Made by a program: the position numbers and the translations under genes | Shown: positions 38,471-52,260 of the stretch, piece after piece | Position numbering within the stretch: the stretch's first letter is position 1 | Layout of the letters: each line of letters opens with the position of its first letter | Notes under the pieces: generated by a model | Databases searched by the model: none | What the model saw: only the letters and a program-made list of their open reading frames with translations | Told to the model about the DNA's origin: nothing | NCBI GenBank assembly: GCA_013396635.1 | Contig: WBMW01005916.1 | Coordinates: forward strand, 372,994 to 436,993 | Length of the DNA: 64,000 nucleotides | Origin: Penelope pileata | Taxonomy: Eukaryota > Chordata > Aves > Galliformes > Cracidae | Direction of reading: 5' to 3'

Positions 38471-41400
38471 ATTAATTAGTTGCACTAACACTTCCAGCTG
38501 CTGGCTTCCAAACTAAATAGTCCTGAACCTGAAGAAAATTGCACAACTTTACCTTTGGAGCAGTCTCATTCAACACAAAGGGAAGGACCAGTTGAGAATG
38601 AGAGATACTGATCTATTTACATGGATTTAAGCAACAGATCAAAGCACTCTGGGATGGCACTGATGAAGATTCCCCGAGGATCAATGCATACTCAGAATAA
38701 GTTTGGAACACCAACAGTAAATATAAAGACATAAGATCCTCGCACTGCTTTGCGCAATGGTGAAATCCAATCTTCCAGGATGCAAAGTTGTGATGACATC
38801 TAAGCAGATTTCCTCAAATCTCTAGAGATTCCTGGGTACATTACAAGTTGTCACTAACCAGTTACACTTGTATAAATGCCTTCCTGCTTATGTCTGATGA
38901 CAGCTTTAGTAAATTGAATAAGCATTTCAAGGATAGCAAGCAGTTTACTTTTTGTTTATTTTTCTGTTAGAGAAGTATCCACCCACCACAATGGGGATTT
39001 TGTGCACTGCACAACACAAAGTACAGCCTTACAGTAATTATTAGCATATGAGTTGCTTCTTAAAGTGGAAAATACAGAGAAGCTTACATTAGCTGAACTG
39101 GAATTGCTAACCCCAAATCTTTCAATTTATGTACAATGCAGCACAACTGTGACAGCATGCACTTGGCCAGCATACAGATTTCTAAACAAGCTTTTATTAT
39201 ATTTATCAAGATTACATTATGATTGATTATTAATTCATTTCCTATGTGACTGAATCAATATTCAAAGTCTAAACTTAAAGCCCCTTGTTAATTATGCAGG
39301 AAAATGAATGATCTTATAGGTTAGCTTTGTCAAAACCAGTTGCACCATCTGTCAGATATTAATTAGGAAAAAATTTCTAAGCACACATGAATTTGTCACA
39401 TTTACTGAAGAAAAACGACTTGGATGATGAAAATTATTTTCTAATGAATATAAATAATAAATACAATCGTAACCTCTTGAACTAGACATGGAACTTCATT
39501 TCAAAATAAGGGAAGAGACAGAAGTATGAATTCAGAGATCTGGGAGGTATATGCCACATAAGGAAAATTGTACTAAAGCAGACTATTCTTGAAACTGTTT
39601 GACCTGTCATATAAGTTCTGATTTAAGCCTACAATTTTTTCAGCTCTTTTTACTTTGTCCTAATTACACAGATAATTTCAAATCCACCATTCACTGATTG
39701 GTCAATAGGTATTTGCATGTTTCCAGAAATAAAATCATTTGCTTTTAAAAAAGAAATCAGAAGAACTGCTCAGAAAAATACAAAGTATTAGACATAAAAT
39801 TTGGCCTGTTCTCTTAAAAAAAAATGCAATTGCCATTCAGAAACCAAGGACAGGCATTGGCACTGAAGTGTTATGATAATAATATTGTTCTTTATAAAAC
39901 AGGATTGGAAATTGTGTTTTATCTTTCTAATGTAATTATTATCACTTACTATTCCTACTGCATTAGCCCCTAGCAGATTTGTCTGCCAGCTCTTACACAG
40001 AAGTGCAAAGATCAATTCATTGATAAAGGTTTTTGTGACAATCACAAGAATCTTAAATTATGTTCTCAATTTCCTACAAATTCATCTTTCAACTTTTAAT
40101 TTTCCGCTGGCTTAATCCTAGGGCTTTTGCTTTACGGGACAAGGAATTCTGAAATCTCATATTCAACGCTGCCTTGAAGACCTGTCAAAAATACAGCACA
40201 ACTGCTCTGCTTGTATTCCATTTTCCTCGGAAAGTGCAGTTCAAGCTATATATTGTATTAAATGCCTGATAGGGCAACAGTTCAGGAGGTACATCAGCAC
40301 TGACTGCTGTAGGAACTGAACAAGAAGTAGGTAATAAACCTGACTAGGTGCAGATATTGCAGAACACGTGCTGATAATCACCATCACCACCAACCCTCAC
40401 TGCAGAGCTACACACTGAGTGAGACATTCCCCAAACAGATTCCCCAGCAGCCTGAAGGAGCATGAGGGTTACTCTTGCAGCATTAAGTGATGCCATTTCT
40501 CTAGAAATATTGCCAGGAAAAAAAAAAATTCAAGTTGCCTTTTACAAATGATTTGCTTTCAGGTTCCGCTTCTCTTTGTTGCATCTGCTGGATGGCAGGA
40601 CTGACCCACTGCGGCTAGCTGTGCTGAATGGCAGTGCTCTGCCTGCCCACACAGTCCTCTCTAATTAGCACTGCTGGTGGTGGTCAGCACTATCGACAGA
40701 AAAAGCAAGACTGAAATTTCTGTTAATTGAAAAATGTTTCACAGTTATTGTGGACTAACATTTACAAATAAAACTTCAAGCCTTTCCGCAGGAATTTTTT
40801 GTTTAATTTCCATCTATAGGTTCACTCAAACAGTTCACATCCACTGGTTCTTATACACTGTGTAGCAAACTCAGGCTGCAGCAGCAACAGGTCTCTGACA
40901 AAAATTTCCAAGCAGCTGGAGGTTGGCCATAGGAAAAAGCAAAAACAAAGACCGCTCTGTACAACACAGTGGGATGGTCTGAAAGTGCAAGAGCCGGAGG
41001 AAGCTCAAGTGGGAAGAATAGAAACAAATGAATGTAAAAAGGGAGGCAAGCAGAACACAAGGCTCTTTTGTACAAAGGGAAAGGAATGGAGTTTGTTTTG
41101 GTCCTGTTATAATGAATTTTTTATGCACTCTGAGGCAAAGATTAATGGTGAAACCTGTAACAAGCAACTCAGGCCAGCTGAGGTAGCGTGGAAGTGCGGA
41201 CGAGATTCTCTCTTGTAGTTCTGAGAAGAGCCACACTGCTCTCAGCCACAGTGACCGTTTACGGCAGTATTTCTAGTATGGTATAAATTGTCATCCTGTT
41301 GGAACCACTGCCAGTGCTTGGGTCAATGAAAGCCTAAACAGGAGGACTGTAACCGATGTTAATGACAACATGATGACTCTCACCAGCAATGAGGTGATGC

Positions 41401-43780
41401 TTGTTACATCTGGGGTTGGACTTGGGAACACACTCTGTTAGCAAGCACGAGAACAGATCAGTGAGAAGAAAGAAAATGTTCATGGCTGTCTAAATTTTAC
41501 ACTGGCTATGTCCTCGGCACAGTTCAGAGCAACCTCACAGCTTGTGATACAGTGCAGAATCTGACCTTTTTTTTCCAAGCGCAGAAAAAAGTTAAACAGG
41601 GCTGCACTTCATGCAAACAAGAGAATTTGCTCTTTTCCTTCTGCCCACTTACTTTATGCAGCAATCTGCTCGATTACCATTTTCATAATAATCAACCAAC
41701 ACCATGTTTTCCCTGAGAAGTAGAACTGATGAACTCTGGCTCCTGACATATCTGTATCCTCTATCCCCCCTGCCTCTCTGTTCTCTTCCGTTTCTGCACG
41801 CCCCAGCTCCCTCTCAACACTGCCACCAGAGCCCAGCCTGAAGCTGCCGACACATTGGCTAGGCTGTGAGTTCTCTCTTCCTCAGCAGCAGCACTAACAT
41901 ACACCTCTCCGCTCAACCAATGCCTCAGAAGAACAGCATGCCTTTGACATACCTACTTTTTTCTAATTAGGTTGCAATTGCCCTCCATTCAAAATATAAC
42001 AGGGGAAAAAAACTTACAGACAATTTGTACCATCAAATGAAGGTCTATTTCCTGAGGAAATCTGCCTAAAAACATTTACGTATTATCTGTCTTAGATTCA
42101 CATACCATTGTGGACATTGGCTGCTGCTTCTCAACAAAAGCAAGGCTAAATGACAGAAAAAGAATCTAATCAAAATGTACAGGATATACACATGTTCAGT
42201 GTGAGTGATATTAAATCAAGGGTGAAGCCAAAGGGAAGGACAGCAGGATCAACAGAATAAATCAAGTGGACAAAGCACAAACTTTATCCCATCCTGCGTT
42301 CAAAGCAGACTTGAAAAACTTCAGCACAAAAGTCATACCAGACAGTACATCAGAGCCCACAGAAATCTGTTGGAGTTCTCTGACTAATCACAACTCAAAG
42401 CTTAAGTGGTTCATCACCAATCACTTTGAGGAGCAGCACAGACAAGTCCAAATCTTCACAGTCGGATAGCAAGAAGGTCAGTAGCTCTTTTATTCTGCTT
42501 TTAAGCAGTTATCAGTCTGATCTTTTTGGTCAGTTCCCCTTTAAGAAGTTTACTGCACACCTAATTAAAATGCGTAACAGCCTTGAAATATCTTGATAAT
42601 TCATTCAGAAAAACCCAAAAAACAATAAATGAATACATAAATCAGGTTTTTTGTAGCTGAATTCAAGAATCAACCCAAAGAAATAATTTACATAATGGTG
42701 ATTTCTCCTACCCTACCTAAAAAGTTTTCTCTGAAACTTAAAAATACTTTAGACATTACATATTTCATTTATAATTTAGGGTCACGTACACAAATAGATT
42801 TAACTTTATATTGGTTAAGGCAGCAATTTAAGAGGACTATTTATTTGAATAAAGCCAAGCACAGCCATTAAAAAAAAGAAAAAAAGTTTGGTGCCTCATG
42901 ACTTACCTCAGGCCTCATACTGCTCTGGAAAATGTTAAAAGGTTTTGTAATTAAGGTTAATCCTTAATCATGAAACTCTGACTTTAGTTGCCTAACTACT
43001 CCGTGTGGAGGAGCCTAGTGCGCTTTCCCTGCCCACAGAGATCACCTTAAACACAGAGCAAGGAACTGGAATAGCACCACTGTAGACTTGAACATTGATA
43101 TTTTCTTATTAAGAATTCACTTTTCCTCTGCCACAGTTAACAGACGTCTTTTTGCTACCATAAATAATCCATTACAGAAATTCAGGACGTGTTTGTTCTG
43201 GAAGTGCTTATCAATACCCGCTTGTCCAGATTTATCCCCACAAACTCCAGGATTCTTCTTACAAGAGCTCCAACTGACAAGCACATAAAGTTGGTGAAAA
43301 GCAAAGGCTGTCACCAAGCAGAAACACATACAGTGGGGTCAGATGAAAGTGCTGCTACAAATGTATCACTACTAAGTGGGATTCCACCTTCTAACTGAGA
43401 GGAAACTAAGCCTGTTCAGTCACTCCAGCAGTATCACACGAAATACCAGTGGCCCAACTAACAGAGGAGCTCTAGGAGAGAAATGTCTGGAGAGAAATAA
43501 ACATGCTACGCCATGAGAACCAATGAAACAAAATACCAAAATATATTTGAAAAGAAATAAACAAACACCTGTTAAAACACGTTAAAGTCCAGGCAATGAC
43601 TGCAACTCATTCAAAAAATTTCTTAGAAAAGTTATGATATATTGATAAAAACTAAAATATATTTGCCACCATTCCACCCGGCACCTCCTTTGAAATAACA
43701 GGTAGAGCTGTAGTACCAACTGGTAACAAGGGCAAGAGCAAGATATGACCTGCAGCAGCCTGTTACCTTTAGCACCATAC

Positions 43781-43845
43781 TGGGAGTTGGATGAGATGAA
43801 CTTTATAGGTCCCTTCCAACCCAAACAATTCTATGATTTTATGAT
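43781..43845 (+). mobile_element. CR1 3'-terminal fragment (copy 5)
   Basis: This short plus-strand CR1 end shows GGGAGTTGGATGAGATG, then TATAGGTCCCTTCCAACCC, and ends in the octamer-like ATTCTATGATTTTATGAT. Only the last 65 bases or so are recognisable. There is no coding part. The upstream 100 bases may hold more of the element but are too diverged to call. Confidence 0.82.
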
Positions 43846-45526
43846 ACCTACAGTATGTCTTTACCAGCGGTAAAATTTTCCCCATTTGCAAGCATGGTGC
43901 AAGCCACACACGTGCAGAAGGCTGCCTGCTGGGGGATCTGGCAGTCATGGCAAATGGGGTGCTCCAGCTCGTGCCCTAGTGCACAGCTCTGACTGTTCAG
44001 GCCATGAGAAAAGGAGTTCCAAAGGAAACAGTGATGTGCTCGAGTGCATTCCACAAGACAAGTCCAGACCAAAAAGAACACTAAGATGGTAAAGTGAGCA
44101 ACGCTTAATGAAACCTAGATACATAATAAAAACCATCTGGGCAAAATCTTGGACCGTGCATAAAAAGAGGCAGGATTGCCAATTGCTTTTAAAATCTGTT
44201 AGACTGTAGAAGAGCCCAACCCAAAACTTAGCCCAATATCAAATAAAACTGTGAATCCATGGTCTTCCTGTTATATGCTAGTCTGCAAGGAGGGACAGTA
44301 AATATCCTAAATGCAAGAGACTAACAGCCCGCATTCTTTTCTCATGACTATAAAGTCTTTCCAGGTTACAGGACCGTGTTTTCCTTTACTTGGTACTGTA
44401 TGGTTTAAACATAGCCACTGGTGGGACCCCATAGCAAGCAACAGAAAGAACCACTGCACCAGCTGTGGGAGAGTAAAAACAGAGGTCCTGCCCTTTCGGA
44501 AGTTTCTGCCCTTTTTGTAAAGTGCTCCCTTTTCCTTAAGATCATACATTTGTAAAGATTCCTTTGGGAAACTTAAAAGCTTTTGAAGTCCTTCAAAACA
44601 CAAAGCAGTGATTCAACTTCACTGGGATTCAGAGGCCTGACTTCGACAAAGGTAGGTATTTTGAAGCTGAGCTGAGGGCATTTATCTTTCTCACAAATAC
44701 ATGTATGTCCCTCTTTTTCATCCTACTCTGGTATTTCTAATTTGATGGGGAAAATTAAGCATTAATTTCAGTCTGCTGTTCTATTCAAATCTATTTTCAT
44801 CAGATTATCACTTCCTGCGGTGATAGAAATATTAATGATTTTTTAAAGGGAGTGTTGTAGTTAAATATTTCAAAGCTATTGTTTTGTTCGTGTCAATGAG
44901 AAGGAAACGTATTGACTGGAAGCTACAACTAATGTTGCCTTTTATAAATCTCCTGTCAGGCAAATCAAGGCTCTCCATAGATTCCAATATGATGTAGAGC
45001 TCTAAAGCAAACACTCCTATTGCCAAGAGGCTGAAAGGGAACTGCCAATGCAATATCATGGCCTGAACAGTGGGATTTGAGTTTATCTGTCCTACCACAG
45101 AAGCAGAGTAAAAAGAGGAGACGGATCGGAATACTTCAAGAAAGTTGGTCAATTTACCTAACTGTCAAAACCTCTTGATAAGCAAAATCACTACAGCGAA
45201 GATTACAGGCGATTTCATTCGCTGGCTGCACAGCAGAAACAATGAGCTACTTTCACCAGCACGCAGTCTGACTTCACTGCAGCACTGCACACGCACATTG
45301 GGTGGGAATACACAAATTATATAGCATTCTGGCTTCAGCGTCTGTGAAGACTACGAGCATGCTTTCAGCTGTCGCATGCAAACAGAATGTAAGGACCACT
45401 GCGATGACAGAAAACGCATTTGCAATAGGAGATACATTAGCACGATCTAAACATTCCTAACTGCATAGTAGAAGAAACAAAATAAATCAGCAACACATTA
45501 TAATTGAGCTGATTTAATCCCCTATT
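43846..45526. other. Unique non-coding DNA, no gene recognised
   Basis: No gene or additional element is recognised. Short overlapping open frames on both strands, for example 43848-44081, 43886-44092 and 44307-44603, shadow each other and have no domains. Confidence 0.65.
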
Positions 45527-45710
45527 ACAGAATCATAGAACTGTTGGGGTTGCAAAGGACCTTAAAGCTCATCTAGTTCCAACTCCCCTACAGTGGGGAA
45601 GGACATCTTCCACTAGACCAGGCTGTCCAGTGCCCCATCCAGCCTGGCCATGAACATCTCCACGGGGCACCCACACCTTCTCTGGGCAATATGGTCCAGC
45701 GTCACGAATG
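45527..45710 (-). mobile_element. CR1 LINE, short 3' fragment (copy 4)
   Basis: This minus-strand CR1 end has the terminus CTATGATTCTGT (reverse complement) at its low-coordinate edge. It is followed by the conserved CATCTAGTTCCAACTCCCCT segment and the GCCCCATCCAGCCTGGCC segment, which encodes the RLDGAL-type C-terminus of ORF2. It retains only the 3' untranslated region and about 30 codons. Similarity ends at about 45700-45710. Confidence 0.9.
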
Positions 45711-48700
45711 GAGAAACGAGATTATGATTTTTCCAGACAAACTTCTGTGAGTTTTAGCCCTGTTTACCCAGGTTCAGAGAGCACTTTGGGAACTACACAT
45801 CACAGCACAGTTCACAAATTTCTTCAGATATTCTGACTCACAATTTAAGCCACACAACTATTCAGAAGTTGCAGAAGGGAATTGGTTCCCCCAATGGTTG
45901 GGATAAATCTCAAATACAAGTCACTGGAGCATCGAGACTTTCAAGAACCAGCAGAAATAGATTAGAGGAAATGCTGCCCTGTGCCCAAGAATAGCCTTGT
46001 TCCTTACAAGAAGGTGTTTTTGTAAGGTTTATGCAACCATGGAGACTGCAGCCATTCATTTTTCTGCCATCATTCATGAGATATGACACTGCCGAGGCAC
46101 TCTGGCCACATAGATTCTGAGATGCAGCACTGCTTGTCACAGGGAAAAACTGCTCATCTTGCAGTTAAAATCAAATTGAGATTGAAGTGGTTTATTGACC
46201 TATTAATGACATGTAATTAATGAGCAATCAGTGAATTATACATTTGGGATCAATATCAGCAGCAGGAGGGACAAACCCCAGCACTGGGCTATTTCAAAAT
46301 GCACGTGGGGTCCAGCAACGTGACTCTTTGCTAACCTGACATCTATTGTCACAAAGAGTGAGAACCCTCTTGGTCTGCCATTGTGACCATGTTGACAGGT
46401 AGGGTTGAAGTTGGCTACGGGACTCAACAATGAGGAATATGCACATGTTCCTGGCAGGGCAGCACAAGGCTGTTTCCTGAGCAAAACGGTTAGACACTAG
46501 AAGAAGAAGAGCATTTTGAGATCACAAGGGCTGGGTCAGGAAAGGCAGCATTTTTATAGTAAACAAGAAGGTACTGCAGTAACATGGCAGCAAGTTACAC
46601 CTCAGATAGCCTCTCCACCATCAGGCAGCAGAGAGCCATCACCCACAGGCCTGTCAGAGACACGGCACAGTGCTAAAGCTTGGAGCTGAGCTCCGACAAA
46701 GGACTTAGTACTGGGCATCTTCTAAAAGATACCTGCATGCCTTTTTGCAAAGCACACAGGAAACAGGATTTGAAAGACCTTGCCAACACTTTTAAGCAGA
46801 ACTGCTAGACTTTAGTCTGCAGTCTTCACACAGATTTCCCCATGCTGTTGTTCTTACTCACACAAGCAGCTGCAAAACTACAGCAAATCTACATATCCCA
46901 TTCACATGGAAGTTATTATGAAAAATCCTACAATCTAGTAAGTGACTTTTCATGGAGTTTCTTCACAATAAACTATTGGATTTGACAGATGAGATTCTGT
47001 TCACAGCTCTCCAGGAGCAATTGTTTTGATTACAAATTAAAGTAATTTGGTCACTTTCTATTCCCCAAGTTCCTTTCCTATGCAAATCTTCAAAATACAT
47101 TTTTTAAACACATCTTACCACTCTGGCGGTAATGCTTCTATTTCTGTGCCAAAACCCCACAGGAAGCAAAGGAATAATAATTAAAATATATTCTTGTCTG
47201 AATTTTTAATTAATGACATGCTCCGTTTGTTCCCATCGTTTTATTGGCAGACACTTCAAGCACATTCATTAAAAGGTTCAACAAATTTTATAACAGATAT
47301 ATTACACAAATCTGCCATTCCCTGGGGATATCCCTCCTACCTGCCATACAGCGTCTGGTACCTGGTTGATATGCCACCAACCATTTTGTTTGCTGTTGGG
47401 TAGGCTGATACAGCAAGATGACTGATGTCCAATTTAAGTTGCAGAAAGACAGAAATCCCCAGGAACTAAGGAGTTTCCTTCCAGAAAATCTCTATACCAT
47501 CTGAGCTCAAAGTATAACACAGTGAAACAGACCCAAAAATCTAACAAGGCCTGGGCTTTAAAGAAGCATCACATTTTAAAAAGGGCATGCCACTCAAGTA
47601 ATAAGCTGGTTTCTGGTTAAAGTTTTTAGAAGAATATCAGCTCAGCTGCCGGACACTTTCTGAAGAAGATTAAAATAAACCTTTATCCTCTGCTACAGGC
47701 TCTGGTTACCAGTTTCTGATTTATTATCCATTTATCTGGAGCAGACGAATTGCCTCTAGTCTTCTTATTCTCATCCCAGCTGCCTACCCTCCCTGTGTGT
47801 GTGGACGGCAGAAACAGCTCCATGTTCTTTCGGATGGGGCAATCTTTTTAACCTTGATGGGTTTAAGTGACAGGAGGGAAGCACTACTGCAGCAGAGAAC
47901 AGTTTCTTTCTTGCCTTTATGGCCTCCCAGGACTGTAAATCTACCAAGATCTAACCTTGTTTCCCCCAACTTCTGGTTCACTAAAACCTCATATGCAGTT
48001 TCAGATCATACTTTGACCTGGCAAAAAAAGACAGAACTCCAAACAATCCTGCTCATTATCTATGCAAAAACAATTCAATTTTCAAATACGCTTCCTTTGT
48101 GTGGACGCTGCTCTACACCTAAATATAACCCACACTTTTGCATCCACAACACAAAACATTTTGTTATTCAAATTGGAGTAAATAATCATAAAATATTTCA
48201 CTCCCGAAGTTCTGGAAGTACAAACTAAATGTAATAAACCTGAGGAAATCTCTAAAATTCTTCAGCCTTAAAACAGTGCGACTTTCCCTGTAGTCCCATG
48301 CTCTAAGAGTTACACAGGGAAGAAGCTCTCTGACATCTGGCATTGGCAGTAAAAAACAACAGGAAGGTTCCTCTCACAGGAAGGGAGAATTTGTTCTGTA
48401 CGTTTGTTATCTACCCCTCAGAGATGCATCTTTTAGTCAAAACACATTTAAATTTTGGTGGAGAGTACTGCAAAGCCCTCATGCTATACAACAAGAAGAA
48501 CAGAACTGTACATAATTCTCCCTGAAGTGAGACACTTTCCTAAGGAAAATGTGTTTCCAATAGCCTGAAAACAGTATGTGCATCACAAGGGGAGAAATGG
48601 GAAGAGGGCTGTTATTCTGCAGGCAGGATTTTTTGGTAGCCTCAAATATTCATCAAATGCCCTCATTCCAATTCCCCATCATAACAGCAAGGTGAAGCTG

Positions 48701-51700
48701 TCATCTGGGACAGAGATGGGTGGTGACCAGGTTCAGGGTTCTCTCTGAAGCTGAAGAAGATGGCAATGAAGCTGGGGGTACGCATTCAAGGATAACCCTT
48801 TGCTACTGCCCAGACAGCTGGCAGGAAAGAGCTGGAACAGCAGGGCCGTAGGATTGCAGCACTGCCCTGGGTGTGGAGACAGCAGGACAATTGCACAGAG
48901 GCTGTCTTGACATTGGAGGCAACAACACAACACAACATTGAAGCACCATCCTTCACAGTATGCAAGCAGAAGCTCCCCTTAGCATCTGGAGGTGGACTTC
49001 CCAGATGCAGCTGGGATTTCACTATCAACTGGCAATAAGCAGCAAGTGAAGCCCGTCAGCAAGGTGGGAAAATGCTGTGTCAAAAGGCATAAAGCAGCCT
49101 TTTCTGCATCGAATAACACAAGCATCATGCTGTGACCAAATTATCTGTATCCATTCAGGGTCCAGGAGTGAATTCCCATCTGCCCACAAAATGCCATGTC
49201 AGCATACCCAAAGGGCAAGCAGGCCAGCAGACATCTGATCCATGCCAACCCTCGAGTTACAGGGAGAGGGAGAAGGTGTTACTTACTGTTGCCAATACAG
49301 TTCTGCTTTATTGCTTTTAACTGTGTACCTTTCCCCCGGCAAGATTATTTTTGTTTGCCTTCCCACAGCATCAGTACTCATGAGAATAGAATACAAGCCC
49401 TGGAGGTAGCTAACCTCACTATTGGTTCCAACACCATCGGAAGGGAGTTTTCACCTGTGTGACAGACAGGTGTTGTCCCAGCAACCAGTATACATACTGA
49501 GAATAACAATGTTCCTTAGTCTTGAATGCGTGCTTTACATTTTCACCTGTGTCCACTGTGTAGGGATAATTTTAGATACTAGTTGCCAATAGCTAGTCAA
49601 TATTTAACTTGAGGAAATGCCATGTTCATTTGTAAAATAAATTTGCCTTGCATACTAGACCAAAATCCTGAGAAAATCTGCAACATGTACAAGCAATACA
49701 CTGAAGTTCTATAACAAAGTGCATTTTTAGGTCACTGACTATCAATATGCATTGCCATTTAGCTAAAAATGCCATTTCTCTGGAAGTTGGATAAAATAGG
49801 ATCAATAAGATCACTGCAGAAATAGCGTCTTATGCTGATGAAACCAGAAAGCCTATTTTAAAGGTAAGTTGTAAATAGAAAACCAATTATTAAACAGAGA
49901 AAACAAATTTTGCCTTGTTGGTCTGATATAACCATGCAGCCATCAACATTCAGCGCAAGCTTGATGAATGAACAATGCCATGCAAGTCAAGATGCAATAA
50001 ATATTATTAATACAGTGTCACAGAAATTGGATTGCTTCGTTCTCCTCTTTTTCCCGACTCTCAAGGTGCCAGCAAATCTCTAGATCGCTTCTGTCTAAGT
50101 TATGAAGGCAGCCAAGGAACCAATAAAGCCTTGCATACAGCACTGCTGATATTTCATGAGATGATGGCAAACAGCAAATTAAGTTCAAACCCCGGATCTT
50201 AAAAGCAGTTGGAAAGGGGGAAAGCAGTTTGAGTTAGGTGTGATCAGCCAGGATGCACAACCCAAGAATGACATGCAGGCAGACAACAATTCAGGGGAAA
50301 AAAATGTAAAATAAATTTAAAAAATCATCTGTTGTCACGAGGTGTGCCCTAGCAAGGGTGTAACTACACATAGAGTTTCAGACCACCTCCTTCGCCTCCT
50401 TGTGTCGCTCAGCCTGGCACAGCAGCTGCTGCTGCTGCACGCTTTCCCCTTCCTCCTGAGGCACTGCCCAAGACCATCACCACAGCAGGCTCTGCTGCCA
50501 GGACCCTTCAGTCCTGGTAAGCAACAGGCCAGCACTTCCCACAGTAGAGCTGCATATTAAGAACAGGGCTTCAAACCACCCACTTCTTTAACATCGCTTA
50601 AATTTCCAGTTAGTATCTAAGCCAACATTTTGAAATACTGCTTGTGAAACTGCACAATTAATGACAAGAAAATGCTTTTCAATGGGAGGGGAAAGGTAGT
50701 GTTACAACCAACTAGCAGTGTGCTGCAGAGCTGTGAAAACTTCATAATGCTGCTATGTATTAAAGACAGACCCGAAAACAAGAGGTGTAGGGAACCATCA
50801 TCAAATACATCACCAAGCAAAACATGCTACAGCACAAGGACTAGACCAAAAGGGGCAGGACAGCCCACAGAAAAGGGAATAAGCATTGTCACTGGGAAAA
50901 CAAGAGAGCTTGCAAGATAGGTTCTCTGGACAACATTGCTTGCAATTAATTACACATCTGAAAATGCTGCCCTCTGTTAAACATCTTTCTGGCACATCAT
51001 CTGTAGGGCAACCAAAGCCAATGGGAAGCTTGCTGCTACTGCAGCATATTCTCCCCTTAATTCTCACTGGGTTTCAAAGGATGCTTTTTGTCCTTTTAAT
51101 GCAACATAGTAGTAGACTTGGAACAGAAGGAAAGAAATACTAAGGCTCTAGTCAAACAACAAGAAAAGTACTTGTCTGAGGCAAAGGGAAGCTACTGAAA
51201 AAGAAAAAAGGCATTCAGAGAAGAACCACACAACGCTTTTATATAGCTGTTATAAACCAGACCTTGAGCCCATTTCAAAGCTTCTAGACTCTTCTGGAAT
51301 TTGAGTGAATAAACAATTACAACAACTGCCAAAGCCTTCAATAAATCACTGCACTCCATCAATCGTAACAAGCCTAGTCCATCAGTTAGAACTGACATGA
51401 GACACACAAAAAGCACAAGGATAAACCATCACTCCAAGAAATAAATTTTAATCCCTATTCCAACTCAAACAGGGAGCAGGAAGGTTAGGTACATGAAGTC
51501 ACATAAATTAAATGCGGGAGGGTGGGGAAGGGAACAAAATCACTACATTCCTGGCCTCGAAAGCCAAAGGCAGCACTGTGATTAAATAATTAAACTGTCT
51601 CACCTTGTGCAGTCAAGCTAAATTTCAACAGGAGTAATTAATCTTCATGTGGTCTTTTATACCCTACCCTATCTGTACTTCCAGCCAAAGTAAAACATTT

Positions 51701-52202
51701 CCTCATATTGCCTGTTTCTTTCCAAAAGGTATACATAGATGAGGAAAGAATAACTTCTCGTTTAAATTAAATCAATGCCATTTACAAGGTTGCTATTCAA
51801 ACACAAAAGCTTGTCCTTGTGTGATTTTTCATACGCATTTGTAGAGCTTAACACAGGATGAGCGCAAGCTTGCTCTTCCTGAAAAAGTTTTGAAAGTTTC
51901 AAAAGATCTCCTCTACCACGTGAGGACAAGTCTTAACCTCTAGAATTTTTTCCATAAACAAACAAAAAGCAAGAACAAAGCAGGAAACAGTCAACAGTCC
52001 AGGCCTTAAGGCCCCACCTGTCGTGTGGGATACCAGATCCAAGTCCCCTTGCTGAATTGGTTAGACTCAGCCAATGTGATTCTTTCTTTCATGTTATTTC
52101 CAGCCTAGGAAACTTGTCCCATTCCCACTCTCAGATATTCCAAAAAATGCTTGGGCTCTCTAGATTTAAAGTTTTTTTTGTTTTTACTGTTTGGTTGTTG
52201 TT

Positions 52203-52260
52203 GGGTTTTTTTTTCAGAGGGGGAGGAGGGAGCTTGGGTGTTTTTTTTTTTTTTTTTTTT
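52203..52260 (+). repeat. G-rich block framed by T-tracts, ending in T20
   Basis: The block reads GGG (52203-52205), nine T, then G-runs of 5, 2, 3 and 3 (52219-52238), then 20 T (52241-52260). The G-runs could form a partial or two-layer quadruplex. The T20 tract would be the A-tail of a minus-strand retrocopy, but the minus-strand sequence ahead of it has no AATAAA and is not a recognised transcript. Confidence 0.8.

Larger units (their letters stand above)
30076..43780. other. Long unique non-coding stretch, no gene recognised
   Basis: Nearly 14 kb without a recognised gene or transposable element. Open frames are short; the longest, 37125-37586 on the minus strand (153 codons), starts at a non-ATG codon and has no domain I recognise. 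Visible local structure includes an A-run at 34675-34692, a 10-bp inverted repeat at 32775-32804, and an AT-rich 21-base tandem duplication at 38427-38470. An AT-rich segment at about 39170-39480 carries several homeodomain-type ATTA cores and is discussed as a candidate regulatory element. Confidence 0.6.

Noticed and set aside
34272..43739. A 22-base motif shared by 34272-34293 and 43718-43739 (19 of 22 identical)
   Set aside because: Several such near-matches are expected by chance between all position pairs in 64 kb. There is no extension of similarity beyond the motif.
47797..48228. 143-codon plus-strand frame
   Set aside because: It starts at GTG, carries no domain, and has no splice-site or transcript context.
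52241..52260. T20 as the poly-A tail of a minus-strand processed pseudogene
   Set aside because: No AATAAA precedes it on the minus strand, no recognisable transcript sequence is present, and no target duplication is visible.
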